Assembly (NCBI GenBank): GCA_030522415.1
Contig: CM060127.1
Span: 4,425,207-4,489,206, forward strand
Direction of reading: 5' to 3'
Source of the DNA: Channallabes apus
Lineage: Eukaryota > Chordata > Actinopteri > Siluriformes > Clariidae
DNA length: 64,000 nucleotides
Shown here: in pieces, positions 30,903-51,217 of the stretch
Position numbering within the stretch: the stretch's first letter is position 1
How the letters are laid out: each line of letters starts with the position of its first letter
Position numbers and translations under genes: made by a program
Notes under the pieces: model-generated
What the model was told of the DNA's origin: nothing
The model's database searches: none
Seen by the model: the letters and a program-made list of their open reading frames with translations, nothing else

Positions 30903-31231
30903 AGAGCAAGCAGACGAGCAAAAGAGAAATGCAAAGAGAAATAAACGCTGAGAGCCTAAAACACACTCTGCTTCTCCGCACCAGCCTCTCCTGTTTGTGT
31001 GTGTGCGCGCGAGTGTATGTTGAGAAGAGTGCGGTTGATGTAGAGTTTTGATTATTCCTTGGGGCACAAACTAGAGGGAGCTATCATTTTTATTAAACTG
31101 GACGTGTGTGCGCTTTATACCTACATGTAAATGTTGTTTTTGTGTATGAAAGAAAGAATGCCTTGATGTGAGATTAAACTGAACCCCTGAATCATGAGAA
31201 CTGCTGAACTTTGTATCGGTTTGTGATAATA

Positions 31232-31297
<66 letters not shown>

Positions 31298-31645
31298 TGT
31301 GTGGAGAAGAAACTCGTCACTTTATCACATGAGAACCGTTTAATCACACACCAGCTTTTTAAATATCTACATTCGGTTTCTACTTGAATTTGGAAACATT
31401 CCCGTGTTGTGTTCAGCGTGTTAGAAGTCACACTCCTTAAAGTCGTTCTCTATGTGCTACTGTTAGGAGTTTCTTTGCACCGTCGTCTTCTGTGTGTCTG
31501 TCTGTCTCAGGTCAGTTAATCAGGGTTAATGAACATCTCCTGCATTAGTTACTGTGTGTGTGTCAGTGTGTTAGTGTCGCTGTCAGCGTTAATAATGTGG
31601 GAACTGTTCATTTCAGCCAAATAAAGAGAATCACAAACCAAAACC
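30903..31645 (+). other. ywhaz: ywhaz 3'UTR
   Basis: The 3'UTR runs from the TAA stop to a canonical AATAAA at 31619-31624. It contains a (GT)n(GA)n microsatellite at 31232-31295. Cleavage near 31645 is inferred from the signal and the downstream GU-rich stretch. Confidence 0.65.
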
Positions 31646-34108
31646 ACTCCTGGTTCATTCTTTCTGCTGGATGTGTGTCTCTTGCGTCCCTCAATTAATC
31701 TAGTCAGTTTCTTTGTTTAATTTGACTGTGTCGGTCTGTCCTGGCTGTCCGTTTGTACAGAGTGTCTGACTGTCTGTCTATACGGAATGTCTGTCTGTCC
31801 AGTCTCTCTACAGAATGTCTGTCCCATTTCTCTCCTTTTGTTATGTTCAGGTTGCTGCCCGTCTCTCATTTCTTTCATTCTGTCTGTCGTTCTGTTCAGT
31901 GTTTTGGTCTATACACACTTTGTCCCATCTGTCCCTGATTCTGTTTTTATTTTATTTACTTTTATTTAACCAGGCAAGACAGATTAAGAACAGGTTTCTT
32001 TATTTACAACTGTGGCCTGGTTCTGTCTTGTCTCTGTGTATATTTGTCTGTGTTTGTCTTTCTGCTACGTTTTTCACTGTCTTGTCTGTGTTTCTTTCAT
32101 CTGCAGATCGGGGTCTCCGTCTCTGCTACTTTGTCCCTCTATTTTTGAATAATTTATAAGACTGTACAGAGTATGTGATGTGCTCTTGTCTCTGTTTTAG
32201 CTCATCTCTTCTCTCAGTCTCTATTTATATCACGCTGTCTGTCCGTCCCGATGTTTTAGGTGTTGGTGTTGTCTGTGATTGTGCAGTAAATAAATTTAGT
32301 AAATCTCCGAGTGTCAGAGCAGATTGTTTCTAGAATGTTCCATCTCTGGGTGTCTCTCTGTGTCTGTGCCTTAGAGACGAATGAGCTCCAGCTAATAACG
32401 CAGGAATGTTTCAAATGGCTGTGTGTGAGAGCCGTGAATGAGAGCACTGTTCCAGTTTCCGGTCTGATTCACTACGGTGTCCTGGTGCTCCGCCACACTG
32501 GGACTCGTCTCATCAGAAACTCTGGGAGAAAGGGGAGACGTGGACGGGTGTCTCCGTGTGCAGCGTTTTCACTCGTTTATCATCCGCTGTGTCTTTTGTT
32601 TAAATTCTCTCTCATTTTACATTACATTTCCCCCAGTTTGCATTTTTTAGCCACAGTTTTGTGTGTGAGAGAGAGTATAAAGCGGATGCTCGAGGGCTCC
32701 AGTGTGATGTACTGTTTCAGAGAGATCTAACTGAAGCCTAGACGCTGTCTCGGAGAGACGCGAGACTGAGACGAGGGTTTTAATCCTGCATGTGGAGCTC
32801 CGATGATCCCCTGCAGCAGCTTCCATGAAGAAACACTGCAGAGACATTTACATTAACACACTTCACTGATCCTCCTGTCGTGCTCTGTCTAATCTGCCTC
32901 TAATCTGTTTGTTTTATTTGTCCGTTTAATCAGTCTGTCTAATCTAACTGTTGTCTAATTTTCTCTAATCCGCCTGTCTGTTTATTTCTTTCTAATTTGT
33001 CTCTATAATCTGTTTTATATCCGTCAGATCTGACCAATCTGTCTGTCTAATGTCAGTCTAATCTATTTTACTTGTCTGTTATCTGTCTGATTTATCATGA
33101 TTGTCTAATCGGTCTGTTCTAACGGTCAGGTCTGTCTAATCTGTCCTTATTTGACGATCTGACCGTCTTCTAGAGTCTGTCTAATCTGTTTTATGCTTTA
33201 ACTGTCTGACAATTCGACTAATATGGACAGACAGATCATTCACCTGTTTGCTCCATTTGAGTTTTGTCTGTCTGATCCACTGAGAGACATCATTCGTCTC
33301 TCTCTTTACGTCGATCCATTTTACACACTGTGGTCACAGGACATCACATAGGCATGTTTAGAGTGTTGTGTGTGTGTGTGTGTGTTTCCTTCAAGTCTTT
33401 CTTCTCGATCAGAGAACCTGCCGCCTCCCTTTATCATTCCAGCTGTTATTTCTTCCTGCGTCCTCTGTGAGACATTTGTGCACATTACTTCAGGGAAAAT
33501 TCACACAAACATGCTAGTCCTGGGTGTGTGAATATGCAGAGACACCAAACATTACAGTAACACAACCACACAGGCAGTTTTAAAGGGTTTAGGCTGGGGT
33601 TTATTGAGAAACAAAAAAAGAAGGGGAAAAAAATAGGAAAACTAGTAAGTTTTATTTTTTAATACTAAGCTAGTGTCTCCCCCTGGTGGTGGTCGAGTGT
33701 CATCTCTCTGTCAGTGTAAAAATACACTGTTCACACTGATATTAATGATCATGTCTTGTAAGTCTAAGGACAGTGTTTTAATCTAAGTAGGAAATATGTT
33801 GTGTGTGTGTGTGTGTGTGAGAGACAGTGTGTGATCTAATCTAAAAAAAACACCAATTATCCCTCTGAGTAAATCCTTCACACTTTGATCAGTCCCTCTT
33901 TTGTGAGAGTGAGAGTGAGAGATCTTACCAGAGAACTTCTGCTGAGTGGATCAGAGAAATCTCTTAAGCTCATTTAACTTCATGATGAAAGATTTCATTT
34001 CCACTTGATCAACAAAAACACGACAAGGTGTGTACTGAGAGCTAACAGACCCGACTGACCGACACACACCTGAGCAGTAGACCGCCAACTACGTTGTGGA
34101 TTGTATAT
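31646..34108. repeat. Intergenic CTGTCT/CTAATCTG-rich cryptically simple DNA
   Basis: From about 31490 to 32270, and again from 32870 to 33280, the sequence is dominated by tctgtctgtc, gtctaatctg and related words without fixed period. (GT)n runs occur near 33367 and 33798. A CTCF-like motif on the minus strand lies at 33676-33689. No gene is recognised. Confidence 0.55.
33676..33689 (-). promoter_or_regulatory. CTCF-like core motif, minus orientation
   Basis: Read on the minus strand, CCACCAGGGGGAGA matches the CTCF core at 12 of 14 positions. It is a weak motif match. Confidence 0.25.
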
Positions 34109-34447
34109 ATTCATTCATCTTCTATACCGCTTTATCCTCTATTCAGGGTCGCGGGGGACCTGGAGCCCCCTTAGGGCAAAAGGCGGGGTACACCCTGGAC
34201 AGGGTGCCAATCCATCGCAGGGCACACACTCATACACACATTCACACACTCATTCACACACTACGGTCAATTTTGGGAACACCAATTAGCCTAACCTGCA
34301 TATCTGTGGGAGGAAACCGGAGTACCCGGAGGAAACCCACCAAGCACGGGGAGAACATGCAAACTCCATGCACACAGACACGGGAATCGAACCCAGACCC
34401 TGGAGGTGCAAGGCGACAGTGCTAACCACTACACCACCGCGCAGCCC
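34109..34447 (-). mobile_element. tRNA-derived SINE, best-preserved copy, minus strand
   Basis: On the minus strand the head reads gcgcggtggtgtagtggtta (A-box-like), and a perfect B box GGTTCGATTCC lies at 34383-34393. Then follow gcatggagtttgcatgttct, the ggtttcctccgggtactcc region, gccctgcgatggattggcac and a tail ataaagcggtatagaagatg. B box plus tRNA-like fold identify a polymerase III SINE. Relatives lie at 6165, 18935, 20945, 22480, 22828 and 28045. Confidence 0.88.
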
Positions 34448-36440
34448 GGATTGTTTTTTTTAAAAAACATGCTCTGTGGTGATACTACAGGATAATGTGG
34501 AACGAGGTGCTGTGAAGAAGCAGAGTTATGGGTTTATCCTAAAATTAATAGGTTTTCCCTAAAATCGTGTTGCCTCAAGTTTTATTCCAATTATACAACA
34601 ATGATTAGTGGATTATTGTTTCTTAATCGCAAATTTTGCCTGTTTAAAAGTTTTGTTTTTATTTTTATGCTGTGGAATCTCTTTGAAACAGGGGACGTTC
34701 CTGTTCTCACTTATGTTACAGCTGCAATAAATATTCCTTCCTCTGCCAGCTTCCCTTTATTCTTACTTAAATGTAACAATCCCTTCTGGGCATCAATCAT
34801 GAATCAAAGCACTGACACTGGAGACACCTTCTATCCTTGTGCAATGATAGCCTATTAATAGCAGATATCTATAACTGATCAATATATAAATAGCTAGATC
34901 GGGTATCAGATAATGGGGCTGATCCACAGGGCTGATCAATTCACTTCTATCGTCATGCATCAGCAGTGTGTGTACCGTTCCGTTGGTGTTTCACGTTTGC
35001 TATGCCAACAGGTCAGATATCTCGCGAAATACGTGTAACAGAAATGTTGTGAGGTGTGCGCTCTTATGAGATGTGTGAGATGCTTGTGCTCTTTTGCCTT
35101 ACTTATAAAGTGTAGTTTTTCAAACTTAGCTGATACGCTGAAACTATTGAACCTGACACCTCACCATGCATCAATGTTGTGCACAGTGTGTTTATACTGT
35201 ATTTTTGAAAATAAATGTATACTGTAAAATCCAAGATGTGTGGGCGATTTGGAATAGAGACAAAATACTGGTTATTACAAATAGTGCAAAATGTTTTATT
35301 AAAAATTATTCAAGTAAAACATAATTCAAGCAAGTGTTGTAACAGAAAAGTAGCCATCAAAAATTAGAAAAAATTTTAACATTAAAATGTATCGTAATTT
35401 CTATATTACTTGTACTTGCATTAGGAAGAGGGTGTGTTACTGAAACTAAATAGTAAAAAAATGCTCTTGCATGTCAGCTTTTTCTCTTTCTTCTGTTGTT
35501 ATCTGGTCTTGTTCTGCTGTCGGAGCTCTCAATCTGTGTTTCCTCCAGTACCTTTCTTCAAGAAAGTATAAAAGCAAGAAATTAGCTGAAGGTTGCAATC
35601 ATAGCGGTTTGTACAAATTGAATTCTTCCAACATCCAAATTTTGTCACAGCAATCACAGATAACCTGAAATTGTGTGTGGAGCTTATGTGGATAATCAGC
35701 GTCTCAATTTTCACAAGTGTCTCTGAGATGTGCTGGAGTACAGTATTTACATAAAATGAGTAAGGACCTATAACTCTAATACTGTAGCTACATAAGCACA
35801 GCACTTATGTAAGTTCATCACATTCTACTGTTTTGGACGGGAATTTTTCTGGGGCCTTAAAGTAATAAGTGAGAAAACGCCCTACGACCCTTTATACAGG
35901 ATAAGAGGTATAGAAGATAAGGTTGAGTGAGTGAGTGCAGTCTTTAACATATGTTGTAAAAGTCTCTTGGTGATTTTACTAAACAAAAGATGACGTATTA
36001 AAATGGGAACAACATTATCTTCAATTCTGAATGTTTTCTTTGAATTCTGGATCAATAAAGTATTTATCTATCTAGTCTTTCATTTTGAGGCACAGAGTTA
36101 CAACTTGTTAGATTGAAATGTTATGATTATTTCAGTATGTTACATTTTTGTTAAATATTGTCATTAATATAAAACTTTTTGTATGCAAGTCTTAACATCC
36201 GACACAATGCACTTACTGTAAATACCAGTTTATAATCTGTAATTCACACACTGACCCCAAACACCCCACTGTGGGGTTTTAACAGGGGCCATGTTTAACA
36301 TGCATATGATGAACGGTACTTGTGGAACCGACCAACATGTCGGCAGGGGTCTGAAGCTTAAACAAGATAAACACGGCTGTGTTTAAATCATCCTGTAATT
36401 GCATAAAGCACACTTATTAAAGACAGTGCACTCCTTATCA
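34448..36440. other. Intergenic, nothing recognised
   Basis: AT-rich. Short frames near 34601, 35471 and 35529 show no family resemblance. A fragment of the SINE tail (cctttatacaggataagagg) is present at about 35885-35930. Confidence 0.4.
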
Positions 36441-36544
36441 TGGGGTGTTTATTGCTCTGACACTGCGTGGTCACGTGCGCGTTAGAGAAACGGGTCGTTC
36501 TGATGACTCATACCCTCCCATGAGCGCGCATGGAACGGTCCTGG

Positions 36545-36595
36545 TGACGTCACGCACAGTATATAGATACCCGCTCGAGCAGCTGATCTCCCCCC
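36545..36595 (+). promoter_or_regulatory. pabpc1 core promoter: CRE, TATA box, TOP-like start
   Basis: A perfect palindromic CRE (TGACGTCA) lies at 36545-36552, a TATA-like TATATAG at 36560-36566 and, about 28-30 bp further, a pyrimidine tract TCTCCCCCC at 36587-36595. The spacing fits initiation at a C within the tract, which would give a 5'-terminal oligopyrimidine mRNA. PABPC1 is an established TOP mRNA in mammals. The exact start is an inference. Confidence 0.65.
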
Positions 36596-36662
36596 GAAAC
36601 CCCCGGCTGTTAGTGCGGAGTGAGTGCGTGTGTGCTCCGGAGCTAGCCTCGGCACACATTCT

Positions 36663-36745
36663 ATAAAAAAAAAAATCCAAAAAAAATTTAAAAACCTTAA
36701 AAACTCTTAAAAAATTATTTTTTTGTAATAATAATTTAAAAAAAT
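36663..36745 (+). promoter_or_regulatory. A-rich 5'UTR tract (PABP autoregulatory element)
   Basis: The predicted 5'UTR has clustered A runs (11 A at about 36666, 8 A at about 36680, several A5-A6 runs) within about 80 nt. Mammalian PABPC1 mRNA carries an A-rich autoregulatory sequence in its 5'UTR, bound by PABPC1 itself to repress translation. The position and composition match. I see no ATG between the predicted start and the true start codon at 37099. Confidence 0.75.
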
Positions 36746-37086
36746 CGGTGAAGCAGTACGTCCATCACGAAGGAAGAAGTTATAAAGTTAGAACTCGGAA
36801 CTGACGCGTTTAGCTTAGCTGACTGACTGGAAAGGCCCCGATTTAATCGCAACTAAATAGAAATTTTGAAACAAACCTATATTTTTTTAACATTAACGTT
36901 GAAGAATTTGAACTTATTTCCAAATTTTAAACATTTTAAAGTCAAAACATTTTAAAATCTAAATTTATATTTTCTCAATCCTCGGCTAAGCTAACTGACT
37001 TACACTCGTCGAAGAGAGGTCGCGTGCGCGTCGTTTCAAGCTAACGGTCAGTTACGTCTCTTCACTCGCGCCAGACGCAGATTTAA

Positions 37087-44967
<7,881 letters not shown>

Positions 44968-45505
44968 GCCGAGGTAATGCAACACTACTGGTGTAATGGG
45001 TTACTTCTGGGCTGTGACATACCGGCTGTAACTGTATACAGGTTTTATTTATACGTGTATTTTTGATGAATGCTTGTTTCTTCTTTTTTTTTTTTTTTTT
45101 AGGAATGATCTTCCAAACTTGCTTCACCGAAGGGGGATAAAAACCATAAACATCGAAAAACTATGGAAAACACTGCAAAAAGATGAAAAATTGATAAAGA
45201 AAAAAAAAATGCAACAAATCTCTGCCAGACCTAGATGAAGCTAGGTCTAGTCAATTATCTTTAAAAAAAAAAATCTGATAAAAAGAGAAATTAAAGTGGA
45301 GAATTGTGGGTTTTAAAGAAATTCCCTAAAGTTATAATAGAGGGGGGGAAATAGGCCCAATAGCATTCCTTATTATATTTCTTTTATTCCTAGTCTGTGT
45401 GTCTGTTTCTGGGTGTGAAGGAGGAGAATTGAGAACCACACAGGCAATGTGAACGATTCTCCGGGACTGAATGTGCTTGCTCAAATAAAGTTTGAGACAT
45501 TAACA
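44968..45505 (+). other. pabpc1: pabpc1 3'UTR with intron and poly(A) signal
   Basis: Six bases after the stop, a donor GTAATG opens an intron (44974-45102) that ends in a T run and AG; mammalian PABPC1 also has a last untranslated exon. AATAAA is at 45484-45489. A perfect 8-bp stem-loop, AGACCTAG-atgaag-CTAGGTCT, lies at 45227-45248 in A-rich context. Confidence 0.75.
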
Positions 45506-45833
45506 AGTGTTCAGTGTGTTTCATCAATTTACAATAATTGTTTTGTGGCCTACACACACCAGCACATGCAGTTCATGCTTGATACACTAGAAGGTGCATG
45601 TATATGAAGGTTCTTACAGTTGCATTAAAGATGGAATTTGGTGTTGCTTGTCACTTTACTTTGTGCCATCTTTCTACCAGAACCAAATCAGGTTTTTTGG
45701 GATCTTCTGGGACGGGATCTTCTGAACCATAGTCCATTAACCACTGAGCTACCCCTGACCTTCCTATCTTATGTTGGTCAGGGGTGCTCATACTTTTACC
45801 CCTATGGTGATCACTCCTGTGCTTGAACTTCCC

Positions 45834-46631
45834 CAGGGGTGTAGGTTTATGGTTGACTGAGGGGATGTGTGCCCACCAATACCCTCCGACCATTGAAATG
45901 TCCCCACCAATAATTTAATCCACTATAAATAAAGTGTTGTGAACGTTAACCTAGACATGCAGAAAAGGATAAATCACGTTCTCCCCTTGAGTCGTCCTGC
46001 CCCCAAAACACAAACATTTTGATTGGCTGTGCCTTTCCCTGCTATCATGTGATAGGCTGTGGCTACGTTCAGATACAAGCAGCGCCAAATGCAGTGGATT
46101 TTTTTTTTTTCCCTGTTCAAGGTGTGTTGGGTGAAATACATACATGTGAGGAGGCGGCAGCAAAAAAAAAAAGCTGGACACAAGGAGCTTCAAAGAAAAG
46201 TGTAAGTCACTTCGAAAGTGAATTCATCAAAGTAACAACAGTTTATGCTAGTGTTTTTTTTTTTTTTTACCGCTTTGACTGACATTGATTATAGCAGGGC
46301 AGGTTATAGTCTGTGAATACGGACTTAAAACTAACAGCAGATTAAACAGCTAAATGTAAAAGTATTATGACCCTTGTCAGTTCTCATCTAATGACGACTG
46401 TGTCAGAAATCAGTCTTGTGATAGAAATTCATAAGCTACACACTAATATTGCCATATGGCTAGAGTTTAGTTGGCACCAATAGACAAACCACTTATGCGC
46501 AAAAATCGTTTTTAAAATACATTCACTGACTTAGCAAACATTAATGATTTGATTCGAGGTGAGTGAGGCAGGGGATGGGGTGGGTGGAGTCATAGGTCCC
46601 CACCAATGTCCAGAGCAAATCTACGCCCTTG
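45834..46631. mobile_element. Non-autonomous hAT-like element, perfect 8-bp duplication
   Basis: The termini CAGGGGTGTAG and CTACGCCCTTG are inverted repeats (9 of 11), flanked on both sides by AACTTCCC (45826-45833 and 46632-46639). The 798-bp body has the ccccaccaat phrase near both ends and no transposase frame. It lies about 330 bp past the pabpc1 poly(A) signal. Confidence 0.8.
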
Positions 46632-46639
46632 AACTTCCC

Positions 46640-47690
46640 GTTCCATATACAGTATAATCCCCTTCTCTATTGTATGCTGAACTCTTCTGGGAAGGCATGA
46701 CAGTGGATTTTTTTTTTTTTTTAACACTGGCACAATACTTGTGTGTTGTAACCATTTGGGGAAACAGCCATGTGGCAATCTATTCCTGTGAGAATTACCC
46801 TTTTGTGGCTTTAGTTTCTCTGACTTACTTTGCATTTTGTTGCACATTTTCCCCTTCATGTTTCATCAGAGGGGACGGGTTGGATTTTGACATCTGTTTT
46901 AGATGCCTCTTCCTCTGTTTTTTTCCTCTCAGCTAAGTCCTGTAATTCGGTCATGTCCAAGATTTTTGTGATCCTCTTGTTAAGTCATTATCCGGGCAGC
47001 ACAAGTGATGACCCGCCAGCACGCCATCATCCTGAGATTTTCTGATTTATTCCATTATTTTCTGCTTTCATCTGTTCTCTCAGGCTTTGAGTAAATAATT
47101 TCTATCGGTCTTTCCATTCTTTTGATGTTTTCCTCCAACACTGGTTTCTCCAGAAACTTCTGCCAGCTCTTTGTGGCCTGAGTAATGTCACTCAGGTAAA
47201 GTTGTGCAATGGTGCGCACCCACCCACATTAGTTTCAGGCTTCTGTTAAACCAGACTATTAGAGTAAATTTTAATTAAATGATTATTCAATAGCATTATG
47301 CTATAATGTCAATATGAAATGCACATACTGATTTTGGCTTTTTAAAAAATCTATACACTGTGGTCAAAGGTTTCACAATTTGTTGTTTATAGTTCTGTTT
47401 TAGTCTGTGCATGTAACACAGTTAAGTACCAGACTGTAAAACAGTATAAAGTCGTAGACGTGTTACAGTGAATTCTAATATTAGAAATATAAACGATATA
47501 TATTTCATACTGCATTAGCTTTTTTTTTATCTATTAATTTCTAGAAACTAATCTATGTTGAGTTCACAAATGTACATTTTTATGATGAGTTTCTGATAAT
47601 AAAAAAATCCTCTTAAAGTTGACTTATTTGGTAATTATATAGAAAGTTAGTAAAGTTTAACGTTAAAACGAAAGCCAGTGATCAGTCAAA
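46640..47690. other. Intergenic, nothing recognised
   Basis: No snx31 or ankrd46 exon is recognised here. AT-rich non-coding DNA. Confidence 0.45.
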
Positions 47691-47693
47691 TCC

Positions 47694-48174
47694 CGCGAGA
47701 ATGTTAATCGAAAATCTCGCAAGAACAGAAACACCACTTTATGGCTGTTGTAGTAAAATCTCGCGATAACAGTATTTCACTTGGCCGTTGAGCAGGAAAA
47801 CAATATCGCGAGATCATTTTCGAAACGTTTCGCAGAAACCGTCTCAGAACAGGAAAGGGTTGCGTCCCAAATCGAGTCGACAAACTTATTTAAGCGCTTT
47901 GTGGTGCGAGCGCGTCCGCCATGTTGTAGCCTCCGTGCTGGGCGCGTTCTCGTCGTCGTCCCCTCCCCGGCGTTAATTTGGGACGAGGCCGCGGTCACAG
48001 ACACAGGGAGTTGTCGACTCGGCCCTAAGTTTTTTTTTTCCTCCGGACCGAGCGAGCAACAAACACAAGTTGTGGTTTTTTAAATCTTTATTATCTCTAT
48101 ATGAGTGTTTATTAAAACCCTGAATTTCGACGGCTTTCCTCGCGCAGGGTGCTGCTGCGCTTGTGACTCGAAAG
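47694..48174 (+). promoter_or_regulatory. Likely rnf19a promoter and 5'UTR exon 1
   Basis: Four TCTCGCGAGA-type sites cluster within 120 bp: CGCGAGA at 47694-47700, TCTCGCAAGA at 47715-47724, TCTCGCGATA at 47759-47768 and TATCGCGAGA at 47804-47813. A YY1-like CCGCCATGTTG lies near 47918. The CpG-rich stretch continues to a donor AAAG|GTAACT, so exon 1 probably ends at 48174. TATA-less housekeeping promoters often combine these two motifs. Assignment to rnf19a is by direction and position. Confidence 0.55.
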
Positions 48175-51172
48175 GTAACTCTCAGAATTTTATTTAAAAA
48201 AATGAGAAGTATGTGTGTGAGTATAAACCGTCGGTGTTTTTTTTTAAGCTAATATAGCTCGCGAACTAACTCACACAAACACTGTTTTTTAATATAACAT
48301 ACACTTTATAGTGGTTTAAAATGTCTCTTGAGGAAACAGAGCTAGCCGCTAGTCATCTCCCGGGTACAGATAGCGAGCTAACGGCTAACAGCTAGCTCGC
48401 GAGCCAACGAACATGCTAGCCAACGGGCTTAGCACGCGCCGAGTGTAACTTTATCGTCTCTAAAACTGAGTGTAACACACCAGGTGATAAACACCTTGAA
48501 TCACTAATTATATCTCAAAAAGCGGAGGCTTTACTGCAGATTATTATGAATAAACCAGTGTGGGGGTGATGGGGGGGGGGGGGGTCATAGTGTGTGATCG
48601 GGTGATACAGTAATAATGAGAGCTTGTGGTGAATGGGGAGGTCAAGCGAAGTGAAGGGCCGGAGAGTGAGGTAAGTGACACACCTGAGCAAAATATGCCT
48701 GTTAATGATTGAGTGTGTGTGTGTGTGTGAGAGAGAGAATGCATGTGCAGAGTTTAAAAACCAGCAACAATTTGCGCATGTGCGAATTTAACTTAAAAGA
48801 TTCTTTGAGGACAAGTGGAGATAAAACTCGATTCGCAGCAACACAGTCAGTAATTATCCACATTCTCTGCAGGTGTGTATCCTTTCCTACTGACCTGACT
48901 CTCGCGGCCTTCACAAAGCGGCCACGCCCCCAACAGCACTGATTGTAGAATCGCAATTAAATTTGTTGTCGACCGATTTGATTAGCTGTTTTAGTCGATA
49001 ACGTCGGTTCATCGTTTCAGGCTATAATAATAAAAGAGAGACTCACAGTCTCTCTCTCTGAGGATTTTATCAAATCAAATTCAAATTTTATTTCTAGTTG
49101 TCAATAAAAAAAAAATTGTTTTATTTCTAGTTGTCCAGTGAAAGAGTGAGGAAGGTGTGGGTGTCGGACAGAAGGTTTGATTAGTGATTAGATCAATTCG
49201 ATGTTAATGATCGGCTCATGTTTGACAAATCAATTTCCTGTGTGAACATTAACATCCTGACCTGTCTCTGACTGTCTGTCTCTCTCTCTTTGTAACTCTG
49301 TCCATTTCTGTCTCACTCCTTCTGTCCCTGTCTGTCTTCCCCTCTTTCTGTCTCTCTCTTTTGTCTGCGTGTCTCTGTCCCTCTTTGTCTGTCTCTGTTT
49401 TAGTGAGTCTCTCTCTTACTCTTTAACAGGTTTTGGCGTTTGATCGACGGCTTACCTGTCTTTAACCCTTTCCTACATTGCCCACAATGCCGCTCTGCCA
49501 GTGAGAGCAGTGCAGTGGGGTTCAGCTCCTCCTCATTATCTCTGCTGAGAGAGAGAGAGAGAGAGAGAGCGCTGCAGCGAAGCTTTAGTGTTGGTATTCT
49601 ATCAAGTCACCTCGCTTACTTCTCTGTGCATTCTGTACACTCTAACACACACACTCAATGGACGCCGTCACCCCCTACACCGCCGACCAGACTAGTGTTT
49701 CCCTTGTCACAGAGGCAGGCGCAGTGCATTCTGGGACAGAGTCCACCGCTTCTTTCCTTAGTATTGCTTTCCATGGAAATTAAAAGTGAATTCCGTTACA
49801 GTGCATGTGTGTGTGAGAGAGAGAGTTTGAGCCACTGTTTCCTTTTCTGATTAACCACAGTGACACACTGACAGGCCAGTGATACTGAGGTGACAGACTG
49901 AACCCATCTTGCTGTGAGTCATAACCATGTGATTGACATGTAGAGACACGCACGCTCTCGTGCGTTAACAGGAACATCAGGCAGATGAGGCGTGTCCAAC
50001 ACTACTTTTTTTGTGATCAGTAAATTCTAACATCACTCCAGCGGAGCGCTCGTGAAGTAGGACTTGACGTCTTTATCTCTGTAAGTATGTGTTTGTCTGT
50101 CTGATCAGCTAGATGTCTCGTGTTAGCTCCCATTTCATACTAGCTGTACAGGTTTGTTAGCTCGCTAGCGACCTGTTATGCTCAGTGTTTGAGGTTCAAC
50201 GCTGCACACAGACGGATGCAGATCTGAGCTCGGGCCACAGGCGATAGTCGGTCTGTCTCAGAGCTGCAAACGTTTCAGGTATCGATTGTTTACATAGGTG
50301 TGTGTGTTTCCTGTTTGATGGGACAAAGTCGCTTTCCCGGGGGTGTGGAGCACTGATAATGGGGAGCGATCGATGTGTTTCAGGGACGTTTGCTCACGAT
50401 CTCTTCCGTCCTCCAGCGGTCCTTCACCTGTAGACAAACACACACGCACACAACCTGATCACCTTTACAGTGTGTCGGGTCATGTCCCTGGGGCACCGGT
50501 GAAGACTCCACATGTGCAGGATGTCTGATTCAGTATAGAACACCTGAGTGTTGCTATGGTAACAGCTCACCCCAGGGAGGTGCATACCTGACACTCCATA
50601 CACATGAAGTACATGGACTGTGTGTGTAACAGACACATACTCGTGGTACGGACTCGGGTCTCTGACTTGAGAGCTGCTGATGTGTTTTCTGAGCCGGCGT
50701 TGCACAGTGGTGGTGGTGATAGCAGTGTGTTGCACAGTGGTGATGTTAGCAGTGTGTTGCAGTGGTGACATCGTGATTAGTGTCCAGGTTACGGGACGTG
50801 TCGGTGTGTGTTTTGACCCCGTCCTCATATGGGCCCCTATCAGTGTTGATACACTCCAGAGGTTTTATCTTTGTTTACCTGCCGTGTGTCCCCACCCCCA
50901 CCGACCGTGCACGCACGCACACACACACACACACACACAGCCATCCCCCGCTGGTCTGTACTTTAGTCTAAGTGCTAAACACACCAGGTATTATCTTAAC
51001 ACACACACACACGCATCACAGGTTTGAGTCTTCCTGTTACACATATGGAAGGGTGGTGGTGGGGGGGCGGGCTGTTGGTGTCGGTTGCCATGCCAACGCT
51101 GATCAGTGTTCTATAATCAAACGACCCCGAGTGTTTTGTTTGTCGAGTGTTTTATTAGTTTTAGGCAAGTTA

Positions 51173-51217
<45 letters not shown>

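Noticed and set aside
31232..31295. Possible CRISPR-like or other regular array
   Set aside because: Only dinucleotide microsatellites are present; there are no spaced repeats with unique spacers, and the DNA is eukaryotic.
36445..36666. 73-aa frame upstream of pabpc1
   Set aside because: It runs across the CRE, TATA box and predicted start site, has no family resemblance and is explained by GC-rich promoter sequence.
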